Assembly (NCBI GenBank): GCA_039583345.1
Contig: JAZDSJ010000009.1
Span: forward strand, 62,001-126,000
Reading direction: 5' to 3'
Length of the DNA: 64,000 bases
Source of the DNA: Tectiglobus diatomicola
GTDB lineage: Bacteria > Pseudomonadota > Alphaproteobacteria > Rhizobiales > Hyphomicrobiaceae
Made by a program: the position numbers and the translations under genes. Below, one piece after another: positions 47,570-55,742 of the stretch. The notes beneath the pieces were generated by a model. The model was given only the letters and a program-made list of their open reading frames with translations. It did no database searches and was not told where the DNA came from. Every line of letters starts with the position of its first letter. Within the stretch, counting starts at the first letter, position 1.

Positions 47570-48475
47570 ATGGATATTACAAAAAACATGGATGCTCTCA
47601 AGATACGCGCTGAGACTTGGTTTAAGTCTTTGCGTGATGATATCATTAAATCGTACGAAGCCATTGAGGCTGAACTGCCAGCTCAGGCAATGATGCACGA
47701 TAAACCGGCGGGTCGTTTCCAATGTGAGGCATGGGACAGAATAGATCACTCTGGCAAACCTGGCGGGGGTGGCGTTATGAGCATAATGAATGGACGTGTT
47801 TTCGAAAAAGTCGGTGTACATACGTCAACTGTTTATGGTGAATTCGAGGCTGATTTTCAAAAAAACATACCAGGTGCCGAGGATGATCCACGCTTTTGGG
47901 CATCCGGAATATCACTTATCTCGCACATGCAAAATCCGCATGTTCCAGCTGTGCATATGAACACTCGTATGGTGGTAACAACTAAGTGGTGGTTTGCCGG
48001 CGGTGCAGATTTGACACCAGTACTTGATGTACGACGTAACCAAAACGATCCAGACTCACGAAGTTTTCATGCCGCCATGGAGGAGGCTTGCTTAAAACAC
48101 AAAATTTCAGATTATTCACGATATAAGAATTGGTGTGACGAGTATTTTTACCTTCCTCATCGCCAGGAGGCACGCGGAATAGGAGGTATTTTCTATGACT
48201 ATTTAACCCCAGACCCAAATGTTGGTGGTTGGGAAGCTGCCTTTGCTTTCACAAAGGATGTAGGGCGTTCGTTCAAAAATATTTATCCGGAGTTAGTCAG
48301 ACGTAATTGGGAGAAGCCTTGGACCGAGGCAGAACGCGATGAGCAACTTATTCGTCGAGGTCGTTATGTGGAATTCAACCTACTTTATGACCGTGGGACA
48401 TTATTCGGCCTAAAAACTGGTGGAAACGTTAATTCAATCCTCTCAAGCATGCCGCCTGAGGTCAAATGGCCCTAA
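47570..48475 (+). CDS. hemF: oxygen-dependent coproporphyrinogen III oxidase
   Basis: HemF of 301 aa, the aerobic enzyme that decarboxylates two propionates of coproporphyrinogen III in heme synthesis. Family landmarks in order are GGGVMSIMNGRVFEKVGV, HMNTRMVVTTKWWFAGGADL, RGIGGIFYDYL and GRYVEFNLLYDRGTLFGL. The length is normal. It depends on molecular oxygen, which supports an aerobic or microaerobic lifestyle; the oxygen-independent HemN is not in this window. It stands alone and runs convergently into yebC with a small hairpin between them. Confidence 0.96.
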   Translation: MDITKNMDALKIRAETWFKSLRDDIIKSYEAIEAELPAQAMMHDKPAGRFQCEAWDRIDHSGKPGGGGVMSIMNGRVFEKVGVHTSTVYGEFEADFQKNIPGAEDDPRFWASGISLISHMQNPHVPAVHMNTRMVVTTKWWFAGGADLTPVLDVRRNQNDPDSRSFHAAMEEACLKHKISDYSRYKNWCDEYFYLPHRQEARGIGGIFYDYLTPDPNVGGWEAAFAFTKDVGRSFKNIYPELVRRNWEKPWTEAERDEQLIRRGRYVEFNLLYDRGTLFGLKTGGNVNSILSSMPPEVKWP

Positions 48476-48496
48476 TATAAATTAGACATGATATGG

Positions 48497-48513
48497 GGGG
48501 CTTGTATGGCCCC
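48497..48513. terminator. short hairpin between convergent hemF and yebC
   Basis: GGGGC (48497-48501) and GCCCC (48509-48513) form a 5-bp GC stem that ends exactly before the yebC stop codon. With only 38 bp between the two stop codons this is the only place for a shared terminator, but the T-tracts are weak. Confidence 0.4.
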
Positions 48514-49263
48514 TTAAGATGTAAAAATTCTATTCATAGTGATGGCATCAACTTCGAAATTTGAAAATACGTTTTGGATATCATCGTCATCTTCCAAAGC
48601 ATTAACTAGTTTCATGATAGAATTAAAACCATCTTCATCCACGTAGTTTGTAGTTTTCGGTTTCCAGACTGCTTTCACTGATTCTGGTTCACCAAGAATA
48701 CTTTCAATTTCACTTGCAACTGTACCTAGTGTATCAAAACTACAAATTACCATATGGCCACTATCGTCAGACTCTACATCATACGCTCCAGCCTCGACTG
48801 CGGCTTCTAGAACAGAATAGGGAGTCCCCACTATAACTGGATAGCTGATTTCACCAACACGGTCGAACATATAGCCTACCGATCCAGTTGATCCAAGATT
48901 ACCACCATACTTTGCAAAAGTGGCACGAACAAAAGCTCCTGTGCGATTACGATTATCTGTGAGTGCTTCAGCGATAACTGCTACCCCATTTGGTCCATAG
49001 CCCTCGTATCGAATCTCCACAAAATTACTCTCATCTACAGATAATGCCCTTTTGATAGCACGCTCGATATTTTCTTTCGGCATTGATTGTGATTTTGCAT
49101 TTTGCACTGATAACCGGAGGTGTGAATTCATGGAAGGGTCAGAACTTCCCATTTTTGCCGCAACTGTGATTTCTCTAGAAAGTTTAGAGAAAAGTTTGGA
49201 CCGAGCAGCATCTTGACGGCCCTTTCGATGCATAATATTTTTAAATTGAGAATGTCCAGCCAT
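48514..49263 (-). CDS. yebC: YebC/PmpR (TACO1) family protein
   Basis: YebC/TACO1 family protein of 249 aa beginning MAGHSQFKNIMHRKGRQDAA, the family signature. It continues with a coiled helical domain and two alpha/beta domains (YEGYGPNGVAVIAEALTDN is diagnostic). Older work describes it as a DNA-binding regulator (PmpR); mitochondrial TACO1 and some bacterial YebC proteins assist translation through proline-rich stretches. In alphaproteobacteria it often adjoins ruvCAB, which is not seen here. Instead it follows ymdB by 142 bp on the same strand. Confidence 0.95.
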   Translation of the reverse strand: MAGHSQFKNIMHRKGRQDAARSKLFSKLSREITVAAKMGSSDPSMNSHLRLSVQNAKSQSMPKENIERAIKRALSVDESNFVEIRYEGYGPNGVAVIAEALTDNRNRTGAFVRATFAKYGGNLGSTGSVGYMFDRVGEISYPVIVGTPYSVLEAAVEAGAYDVESDDSGHMVICSFDTLGTVASEIESILGEPESVKAVWKPKTTNYVDEDGFNSIMKLVNALEDDDDIQNVFSNFEVDAITMNRIFTS

Positions 49264-49405
49264 CTGCTACCTTACATTTAATTACAAATGGTTAACTAAC
49301 CTAGTGATCAGATTTCCAGCCTCTAAGCACAAATGGTTGTTCTTAAAATCTAATTTCAGCTGAAGATAAGGCTTGCGCCATTGCTTGGATAACATGTTTA
49401 CAATC

Positions 49406-50230
49406 TTACGGCTCCCAAAATTCTGGCATTTCCTCTGATAACACACCTCCAATTCGTACCAATCCGACCTTATATGCCAAACCATCTTTATCACCAATTT
49501 CAATTGCCAACCCGCATAACGTAGCCTTTCCAAGGGCAGGTTCGAAGCGCTCTCGCGGTATTCTTGTTATAAACCTGTTTACAGGTTCGGAAGAATGCAT
49601 ACCTAGTACAGAATTGTAATCTCCACACATACCAACATCCGATTGATAAGCTGTACCGTAAGGTAAAATACGATGATCGCATGTTGGACTGTGAGTGTGA
49701 GTACCTACAATAGCGCTTACTCGACCATCAAGAAAAGTACCTAAAGCTTGTTTCTCACTCGTCGCCTCGGCATGAAAGTCAACGAAAATTGCATCAGCCT
49801 TATCACCAAGCTTACAAGTTGTAACTTCACGGTCAATAGCACGAAATGGACAATCTTGCTCGGACATAAAAACCCGACCCAAGGCATTAATAACAAGTAT
49901 CTCTGCACCATTCGGAGCTTTAAAAAGCCCAGCACCTCTGCCTGGGGTCCCTTCCGGCATATTAAGAGGACGCAACAGATTATCATTACGATTGATAAAT
50001 ATCAGTGCATCGCGCTGGTCAAAGGCATGGTTTCCGAGTGTAATGACATCAGCACCGGCATCAATTAGATCATTCAGAATCTTTTCTGTAATACCAAAAC
50101 CGCCAGCTGAATTTTCTCCATTAACAACAACGAAATCTAACTTCCAGCGACGACGTAGATCAGGTAAAGTATTCATTACAACATTTCGGCCGGAGCGGCC
50201 TACAACATCACCTAAGAAGAGGAAACGCAT
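49406..50230 (-). CDS. YmdB family metallophosphoesterase
   Basis: TIGR00282/YmdB-type phosphoesterase of 274 aa. The dinuclear metal site is visible as FLGDVVGRSGRN at the N-terminus, NGENSAGGFGIT, LGNHAFDQRD, FVDFHAEATSEK and VGTHTHSPTCD. Bacillus YmdB hydrolyses 2',3'-cyclic nucleotides and affects RNA turnover; the role in alphaproteobacteria is less clear. Its ATG overlaps the fau stop codon in TAATG, so the two are translationally coupled. The 6S RNA-fau-ymdB-yebC arrangement is a conserved alphaproteobacterial order. Confidence 0.93.
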   Translation of the reverse strand: MRFLFLGDVVGRSGRNVVMNTLPDLRRRWKLDFVVVNGENSAGGFGITEKILNDLIDAGADVITLGNHAFDQRDALIFINRNDNLLRPLNMPEGTPGRGAGLFKAPNGAEILVINALGRVFMSEQDCPFRAIDREVTTCKLGDKADAIFVDFHAEATSEKQALGTFLDGRVSAIVGTHTHSPTCDHRILPYGTAYQSDVGMCGDYNSVLGMHSSEPVNRFITRIPRERFEPALGKATLCGLAIEIGDKDGLAYKVGLVRIGGVLSEEMPEFWEP

Positions 50231-50838
50231 TATACCATCCGATGACTATGAAAACTTTGCAACCCGTTGGGAGTTAAAATGTAATCCAGATTCTGATCAT
50301 AAATGTAATGCGGAACTACATCAACCTCTTGTTCTGAATATGCTAAGCCAACTGCTGTTATTGATTTTTTAGAGCGTAATTTCTCAAGGCTTCGATCATA
50401 AAAACCGCCACCATAACCTAGCCGTCTACCTGACTTATCAAAAGCTAGAAGAGGCAGCATTACTACATCTGGAAGGACTAGAAGCGCGGTATCTATTGGC
50501 TCTAAAATACCCGTTTTGTGTAAAACGAGCATATCATCTTCTTGCCAAAGCCTGAATGATAATTGACGGGTATGATGTTGCATTTTGGGTAGTGCAATAC
50601 TCACTCCATTTCTTTTAAGCTCTTTTTCCAAACACAAAGGGCTTAGCTCAGAATTAAAAGGGCGATATGAAGAAAAAATTGAACTCCCGTGAGTAATGCT
50701 AATTAATTGATCAACAAAGGTGGCAATTTTTTTACATTGATCTGATTTAGTAATTTCTTTGCGTTGAGTGGCCATTTCTTTGCGCAAACAAACCTTTTGT
50801 CTCTCAATATCTCTTATATTCATCAAGCGCTTTTTCAT
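50230..50838 (-). CDS. fau: 5-formyltetrahydrofolate cyclo-ligase
   Basis: Cyclo-ligase of 202 aa. It converts 5-formyl-THF to 5,10-methenyl-THF with ATP, rescuing the stable folate storage form. The ATP/folate site appears as SGRRLGYGGGFYDRSL near the C-terminus, and the N-terminal helix has the conserved LRKEMATQRKEI. Its position right behind 6S RNA matches the ssrS-fau (ygfA) linkage seen across proteobacteria, suggesting processing of a common transcript. The stop codon overlaps ymdB. The N-terminus may start at codon 6 (second Met); the first ATG is used here. Confidence 0.93.
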   Translation of the reverse strand: MKKRLMNIRDIERQKVCLRKEMATQRKEITKSDQCKKIATFVDQLISITHGSSIFSSYRPFNSELSPLCLEKELKRNGVSIALPKMQHHTRQLSFRLWQEDDMLVLHKTGILEPIDTALLVLPDVVMLPLLAFDKSGRRLGYGGGFYDRSLEKLRSKKSITAVGLAYSEQEVDVVPHYIYDQNLDYILTPNGLQSFHSHRMV

Positions 50839-50859
50839 AACCGGTTAGAATAACCTAAA

Positions 50860-51009
50860 AGATGGTGCCGTAATGGCCGCCGAAGTGCATTAGCCCGCCA
50901 AATTCCTAAATTTGCAGGTGGGTACCATTTGATCAAGACCACAATCCCGACCAGCGACGGTTCCCTAGCGAACGATATAGGCTCGGGGGAATGTATTCTA
51001 GCGCGCCAT
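50860..51009 (-). ncRNA. ssrS: 6S RNA
   Basis: A GC-rich island of about 150 nt directly upstream of fau on the same strand. On the minus strand it contains CCCCCGAGCCTATAT, which closely follows CCCCTGAGCCGATAT of E. coli 6S RNA. The ends can close: AUGGC-G-CGC (51009 down) pairs with GCGGCCAU (50880-50873) through 8 bp with one bulge, and the 3' part keeps a CGGCGGC segment as in the classical RNA. A TATGAT hexamer (51023-51018) lies at -10 distance from the proposed 5' end. 6S RNA mimics an open promoter and traps the housekeeping RNA polymerase in stationary phase. Exact ends are estimates. Confidence 0.85.
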
Positions 51010-51029
51010 ACAGCTAAATCATATTAGTA

Positions 51030-51443
51030 TAAGAATCAGAAAACTCAATGGATTTGAATATATTTTTTAATATTACCTTCAACAAGTCAACTTCTCCTAT
51101 AGTTAGATAAAGTAGTAGTAAATCAGGCAATACGGTAATTATTAATAATTAAAGAATCAGATGCATAACCTAAGACACGTAAGATAAGCATTTTTAGATT
51201 AGCACTAGTCCTTGATAATAAGTAAAAAATATTTGCTACTAAAATTAGTTCTTGCAACCTATTTTAAGACATTAATAAAACTTTTTATTTAAAAACTTAA
51301 ATGTCATGTGTACTACTACTAATTAAACCAAAATAACATTGTAACTAAACATTAAAGCATTACTAAATCTTATTTCCATTATGTTGCGCCTTCCATTAGC
51401 TTAAGCTTAGGGCTTACAATACTCAATTTCAAGGACAATAAAT
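51030..51443. other. divergent spacer between 6S RNA and asd
   Basis: About 410 bp. Relatives often have zapA in front of 6S RNA; no ORF resembling ZapA is present here. It holds the 6S RNA promoter at the left end and the asd promoter at the right end. Confidence 0.45.
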
Positions 51444-52472
51444 ATGGGCTATAACATAGCTATAGTAGGCGCTACAGGTGCTGTAGGCCGGGAAATGTTG
51501 AATGTTCTTTCTGACAGAAAGTTTCCAGTCGATGAAATTTATGCAGTAGCATCGCGACGTTCTATGGGACGTGAAGTTAGCTTTGGAACGAGAAAGCTAA
51601 AATGTCATGATCTCCAAACTTTTGATTTTAATAAATGCGATCTCGCACTTATGAGTGCAGGTGGGACTGTTTCTAGAAATTACGCAACTAAAATCGGTGC
51701 GACGGGATGTCTTGTAATTGATAATTCATCTGCATGGCGGTATGATATAAATGTACCTTTGGTAATTCCTGAAGTAAATGCGCATGTGCTAAGATCCTAC
51801 ATGGCTAGGACATCTAGAAAAAATATTATTGCCAATCCTAACTGCTCCACTATTCAACTGCTAGTAGCCCTTAAGCCACTACATGATGTAGGTGACATAG
51901 AAAGAGTTGTAGTATCGACCTACCAATCAGTATCAGGGACAGGTCAACAGGGTATGGACGAACTTTGGTATCAAACCAAAGGCAAGTACGTTCCAGGACA
52001 AGAGATCAAGGCAGAAAAGTTCACAAAAGAAATCGCTTTTAATGTTATTCCGCATATCGATATTTTTATGGAAGATGGTTATACCAAAGAAGAATGGAAA
52101 ATGATGGTTGAGACAAAAAAAATTCTTGATCCAAGCATCAAACTAACTGCAACTTGCGTTCGTGTACCTGTTTTCGTTGGCCATTCGGAAGCAATCAATG
52201 TTGAATTCAAACAACCAGTAACGGTAGCAACGGCGCGCAGCGTGCTACGTGAAGCACCTGGAGTTCTTCTGGTAGATAAAAAAGAAGACGGTGGATACGT
52301 TACACCAGTCGATTGTGCTGGTGAATATTCAACCTATGTGAGCCGCATTCGTGAGGATCATACTGTAGACAATGGTCTTTCAATGTGGGTTGTTTCGGAC
52401 AATCTTCTAAAAGGTGCTGCCCTTAATACAGTTCAGATTGCCGAAACATTGGTGTGTGAGAGACTAATATAG
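51444..52472 (+). CDS. asd: aspartate-semialdehyde dehydrogenase
   Basis: Asd of 342 aa. It reduces aspartyl phosphate to aspartate semialdehyde, the branch point to lysine/diaminopimelate, threonine and methionine. NADP-binding IAIVGATGAVGREMLNVL opens the protein, ANPNCSTIQ carries the nucleophilic Cys, and RVPVFVGHSEAINVEF contains the substrate-binding basic residue and the active-site His. The protein is complete. DAP supply for peptidoglycan is therefore retained even though amino-sugar recycling looks damaged. It is monocistronic and convergent with the phospholipase-like gene. Confidence 0.96.
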   Translation: MGYNIAIVGATGAVGREMLNVLSDRKFPVDEIYAVASRRSMGREVSFGTRKLKCHDLQTFDFNKCDLALMSAGGTVSRNYATKIGATGCLVIDNSSAWRYDINVPLVIPEVNAHVLRSYMARTSRKNIIANPNCSTIQLLVALKPLHDVGDIERVVVSTYQSVSGTGQQGMDELWYQTKGKYVPGQEIKAEKFTKEIAFNVIPHIDIFMEDGYTKEEWKMMVETKKILDPSIKLTATCVRVPVFVGHSEAINVEFKQPVTVATARSVLREAPGVLLVDKKEDGGYVTPVDCAGEYSTYVSRIREDHTVDNGLSMWVVSDNLLKGAALNTVQIAETLVCERLI

Positions 52473-52522
52473 AAAGTTTCTAAATCTAATTATTACTTTC
52501 ATTAGATAGGAACGACAACCTC

Positions 52523-54166
52523 CTACGCTGCAAGTCCTTTATCTACATTACTTATCCATTCTCTAATAGTATAAAAATCTGGCGGTTTACCACTCCCTAG
52601 AATACGCTGACCACTACGAGTAGCCGCAAATTTTAGTATGGAGTCGCTAATCTCCGCTGGATTGGCGGTTGCGATATGCTCTGGCGTTCGATAACCTGCA
52701 CCGATACATAGTTGAGCATGAGTCTCACGCAATCCAGGAATATGAAGCATGAGCCTTGCCTGATCTTGCCAGTCTAGTATAGCTTTTCTGTTTACATAAC
52801 GAATATTCAGCTTTCCAGCTAGACTTTGAGGATCTGCATCCAGGAGATCTTTTATGGTCACAATACCAAGTGCTTCAAGGCGCTCTGCAGTCTTTGGCCC
52901 AACGGACGGACTAGCCTCAACATGATCAGAAAGTCTAAGATGAGATGTCCTATTAAAGTTTTGTTGTTGCATTTGATTGCTGGGGAAGTCGTCATGAAGC
53001 TCATGAAGATCTTGAAGCTCGTGAAGATCGTGTAGATCGTGTAGATTACCAGAATTAGCCGACGACATACTATTTGCAGAAGCGCTATATTGTGTATGAA
53101 TTTGTCCATTTGAATTCATTGGCATTTCAGACTGGAAATATGTTTCTTCAAAATCTTGGGAGGTATCATGCGTTACAGGATCATTCTGCAAATGAGATAA
53201 AGGCTCACAACGTCTTGCGCGCTGCACTTCTCTTTGAGAGGCAAGTGGTATTAAAACTTCTTGAGTATGAAGATCACGAATAGCCTTTTGCTCTTCATTC
53301 ATGCTTTTGTCGACTTGACCTGTCTTCTTAAACTCATCATACATGCGCCGTAATGATTTTAATTCATTAGCATTCTCAACCCTATTCTTTGACCATTTGC
53401 GAGGAATTCGCAGAATAGACATAAAAGTTTCGGATGCAAGTGGCATATGTGGGGGAACTTGATGTGATTCTTCAAATGCACGGTCTAAAATCTTAGAAAA
53501 ACCGATACTTGCATATACCAATAGGCGACCAATTAAGTTTCGGCAGATTACATCCAACCCTTTGGTAGGGGTACTTACACCTTGTCTAAAATTATAACCC
53601 GCGATTAAAGACTCGTAGTAACAATTTGCTAGTTCAGCTCCGTTAATCACCATTTCCCTGAGCCAAGTTTCGCCGTTACCAATATGAATTTCAGGAATCT
53701 CACTCTTCAAACCGCGTTTTCGCAAATCGTTATATGATCTGGATATGCTCCATTCTAAAGCTCTATGAATGTTATTTTCTGCTTCGCATTTGGCAGTATT
53801 AAATGGATGTATAGGGTCGGTGTAATAATGGCTAAGTACGCCAGCACACCAAACAGCCTGCTCCCAATTATTTTGTTGCAGCTCTCTTACTAAGAGGTTG
53901 TACCAGCTTTCAGCTTTTTCAGGTGCTCCACCCCAGTAATTGTCGCGTACATGCAGGACATGATTTTTATAATCTTTGAATTCATGGTCAGGTGCTTTGC
54001 ATCCTGACAAATAGGGTTCAGCGTGGTTAAGAAAGAGTGAATGCCATGCAGGCGCATTGTCTGTCTCCAGATAACGCAATGAATCCAATGCAAGCTTTTC
54101 ATGTGTCCCATTCGCATGGGCAGAATAAATAATATTGAAAATAAAATTCATGGATAGAAAGTCCAT
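52523..54166 (-). CDS. zinc-dependent phospholipase C-like protein with helix-hairpin-helix C-terminus
   Basis: Protein of 547 aa with two recognisable parts. Residues about 15-240 resemble the Zn-dependent phospholipase C/S1-type fold: His113-x3-Asp117-x2-His120-x13-His134-x3-Glu138 (in SHYYTDPIH and NNIHRALE) reproduces the zinc-ligand pattern of PlcB-type enzymes apart from a shorter Asp-His spacing, and further His residues lie at 17, 22, 61, 69 and 72. The C-terminus (about 410-547) has two helix-hairpin-helix-like modules (SPSVGPKTAERLEALGI and LHIPGLRETHAQLCIGAGY), as in DUF4332. Between them is a disordered linker with an LHD/LHE repeat. There is no clear signal peptide. Substrate and location are unknown; similar DUF4332 proteins occur uncharacterised in alphaproteobacteria. 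Confidence 0.75.
   Translation of the reverse strand: MDFLSMNFIFNIIYSAHANGTHEKLALDSLRYLETDNAPAWHSLFLNHAEPYLSGCKAPDHEFKDYKNHVLHVRDNYWGGAPEKAESWYNLLVRELQQNNWEQAVWCAGVLSHYYTDPIHPFNTAKCEAENNIHRALEWSISRSYNDLRKRGLKSEIPEIHIGNGETWLREMVINGAELANCYYESLIAGYNFRQGVSTPTKGLDVICRNLIGRLLVYASIGFSKILDRAFEESHQVPPHMPLASETFMSILRIPRKWSKNRVENANELKSLRRMYDEFKKTGQVDKSMNEEQKAIRDLHTQEVLIPLASQREVQRARRCEPLSHLQNDPVTHDTSQDFEETYFQSEMPMNSNGQIHTQYSASANSMSSANSGNLHDLHDLHELQDLHELHDDFPSNQMQQQNFNRTSHLRLSDHVEASPSVGPKTAERLEALGIVTIKDLLDADPQSLAGKLNIRYVNRKAILDWQDQARLMLHIPGLRETHAQLCIGAGYRTPEHIATANPAEISDSILKFAATRSGQRILGSGKPPDFYTIREWISNVDKGLAA
52994..53047. repeat. 9-bp tandem repeat inside the phospholipase-like gene
   Basis: About six copies of a 9-bp unit (variants ATGAAGCTC, ATGAAGATC, GTGAAGATC, GTGTAGATC on the plus strand) encode a tripeptide repeat Leu-His-Asp/Glu on the minus strand. 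The unit length is a multiple of three, so copy-number changes would keep the frame. It lies in the linker between the two domains. Confidence 0.85.
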
Positions 54167-55046
54167 TGCTTGATGTCACAAAACGTAGGTTTTAGAGATC
54201 TTTTATGCGAGTCGCCCTAGCTTAACGACTGCAGGTTTCTAATAGCCCACATAAAAATACTTGCGATGACGGAGAATCAGAAACTAAGATAATAATAACA
54301 TTCTAAATATAGATTTGTTTAAATTTTTATCGAAATATTTAAAAATAATGTGGACGGTATTTTTATAAATTTTGTCCTCCATTTTATTTCGGATTTCTAC
54401 TTCGAGTAGTTAAAATTGATAGAAATAGAAATTGTAGGATAAATTATAAGGTGTAGCTATTGGCTAAAATTGATCAACTGGGTTAACGTTTTACATAAAA
54501 TGACAGCTTTTTCGCAGAATTATGAGGTAGGTGTAGACAAAATCTCTGCAGAAAAGCACCTAATACTAGCAATAATTTACTCTGTATAGAGAAACAGTGT
54601 GGCCGATATGAACTTTAGCTGAACTGCGGGTGAAAAATTGTGATATAGAAGTGATGATAATTACTAATAATTTCAACTGACTTTTTGACATAAAACTTCG
54701 CTCATAAAAGTAGGATTACTAGTGAAGTAATATTATTAATTCAAACTCGCATGCTTTTGCTTTATTATCATTTATAATAGTACAAGAAAATATCCATAAT
54801 AATTACAATATAAACTTAAGGCATATACATTTGGGAAACGTGTATACAAACTGACGCCTTACCTTAAGGTGATCGTTTCCTCTACACTCGAAGCTAACCT
54901 TCAGTTTCTTGATTAAAACCGCAACCCTTATTAAACAAAAACTAGCCAGTATGTAAAAACGTATTTAAACAAATAAATGTAAATGGTATGCGATAAATAA
55001 TTTGATATTTAACAGGCAAAATCTTGACACAACTAAGCTTTTATCA
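54167..55046. other. divergent spacer upstream of the GST gene
   Basis: About 880 bp without a gene. It contains one notable inverted repeat: GGAAACG (54834-54840) with CGTTTCC (54874-54880), enclosing the palindrome ACCTTAAGGT (54861-54870). The rest is AT-rich and featureless to me. Confidence 0.5.
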
Positions 55047-55742
55047 ATGCAAAAACTAACGCACTATCCACTTTGTCCAAAATCCAGATCAATTCGTTTA
55101 GCTCTCTCAGAGTTGCAAGTTGATTATGAACTTGCTTATGAGGAACCATGGGTATGGCGGCCAGCTTTCTTGGCAATCAATCCATCGGGCGCTTTACCTG
55201 TTCTAGAACTCAATAAAAGCGTGGTGATTTGCGGCACCTATGCGATATCGGAATATCTTGCGGAACGTTACCCTGATCATCCCAATGATCATGGTCCACC
55301 TCCCATCTTACCTGGTAACCTAGAAGCAAAATCTGAGATACGCCGATTAGTTGATTGGTTCCACCTTAAATTTAATAATGAGATTACAAGCGAAATTCTC
55401 TATGAAAAGCATTTCCGCCGGTTGATTGATGAACAAGCTTGTGCCCCCAGTTCAGAAGCTCTAAGAACTATTGCACGTAATCAGCGCTATCACCTTGAAT
55501 ACATCTCTTTTTTAGCCGATCACCGAAGCTGGCTTGCTGGTATTCATCTGAGCTTTGCAGATTTGGCGGCGGGCGCTCACATCTCGGTTCTAGACTATCT
55601 TGGTGTAATTGATTGGCGTGATTATCCTTCAGCTTCGCAATGGTATGCCCGCTTGAAATCTAGACAGTCCTTCATACCTATTTTAGAGGATGACCTTCCG
55701 AACTATCCTCCATCGGAACACTATAAAGATTTAGACCAATGA
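55047..55742 (+). CDS. glutathione S-transferase family protein
   Basis: GST-like protein of 231 aa. The thioredoxin-fold N-terminal domain starts with LTHYPLCPKSRSIRLALSEL and contains INPSGALPVLEL (the cis-Pro) and VICGTYAISEYLAERYP, where the residues that hold the glutathione gamma-glutamyl group lie. The helical C-terminal domain has LSFADLAAGAHISVLDYLG. I use the ATG at 55047; the frame is open from a TTG 45 bp upstream. Its stop codon overlaps the queG start (ATGA). Adjacency of a GST and queG is frequent in alphaproteobacteria, without a known functional reason. Confidence 0.9.
   Translation: MQKLTHYPLCPKSRSIRLALSELQVDYELAYEEPWVWRPAFLAINPSGALPVLELNKSVVICGTYAISEYLAERYPDHPNDHGPPPILPGNLEAKSEIRRLVDWFHLKFNNEITSEILYEKHFRRLIDEQACAPSSEALRTIARNQRYHLEYISFLADHRSWLAGIHLSFADLAAGAHISVLDYLGVIDWRDYPSASQWYARLKSRQSFIPILEDDLPNYPPSEHYKDLDQ

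Noticed and set aside
47489..47821. 110-aa minus-strand frame over the hemF start
   Set aside because: Overlaps the conserved hemF N-terminal region, with no recognisable domain.
49282..49533. 83-aa minus-strand frame between ymdB and yebC
   Set aside because: It overlaps the ymdB C-terminus in another frame and has no ribosome site or family signal.
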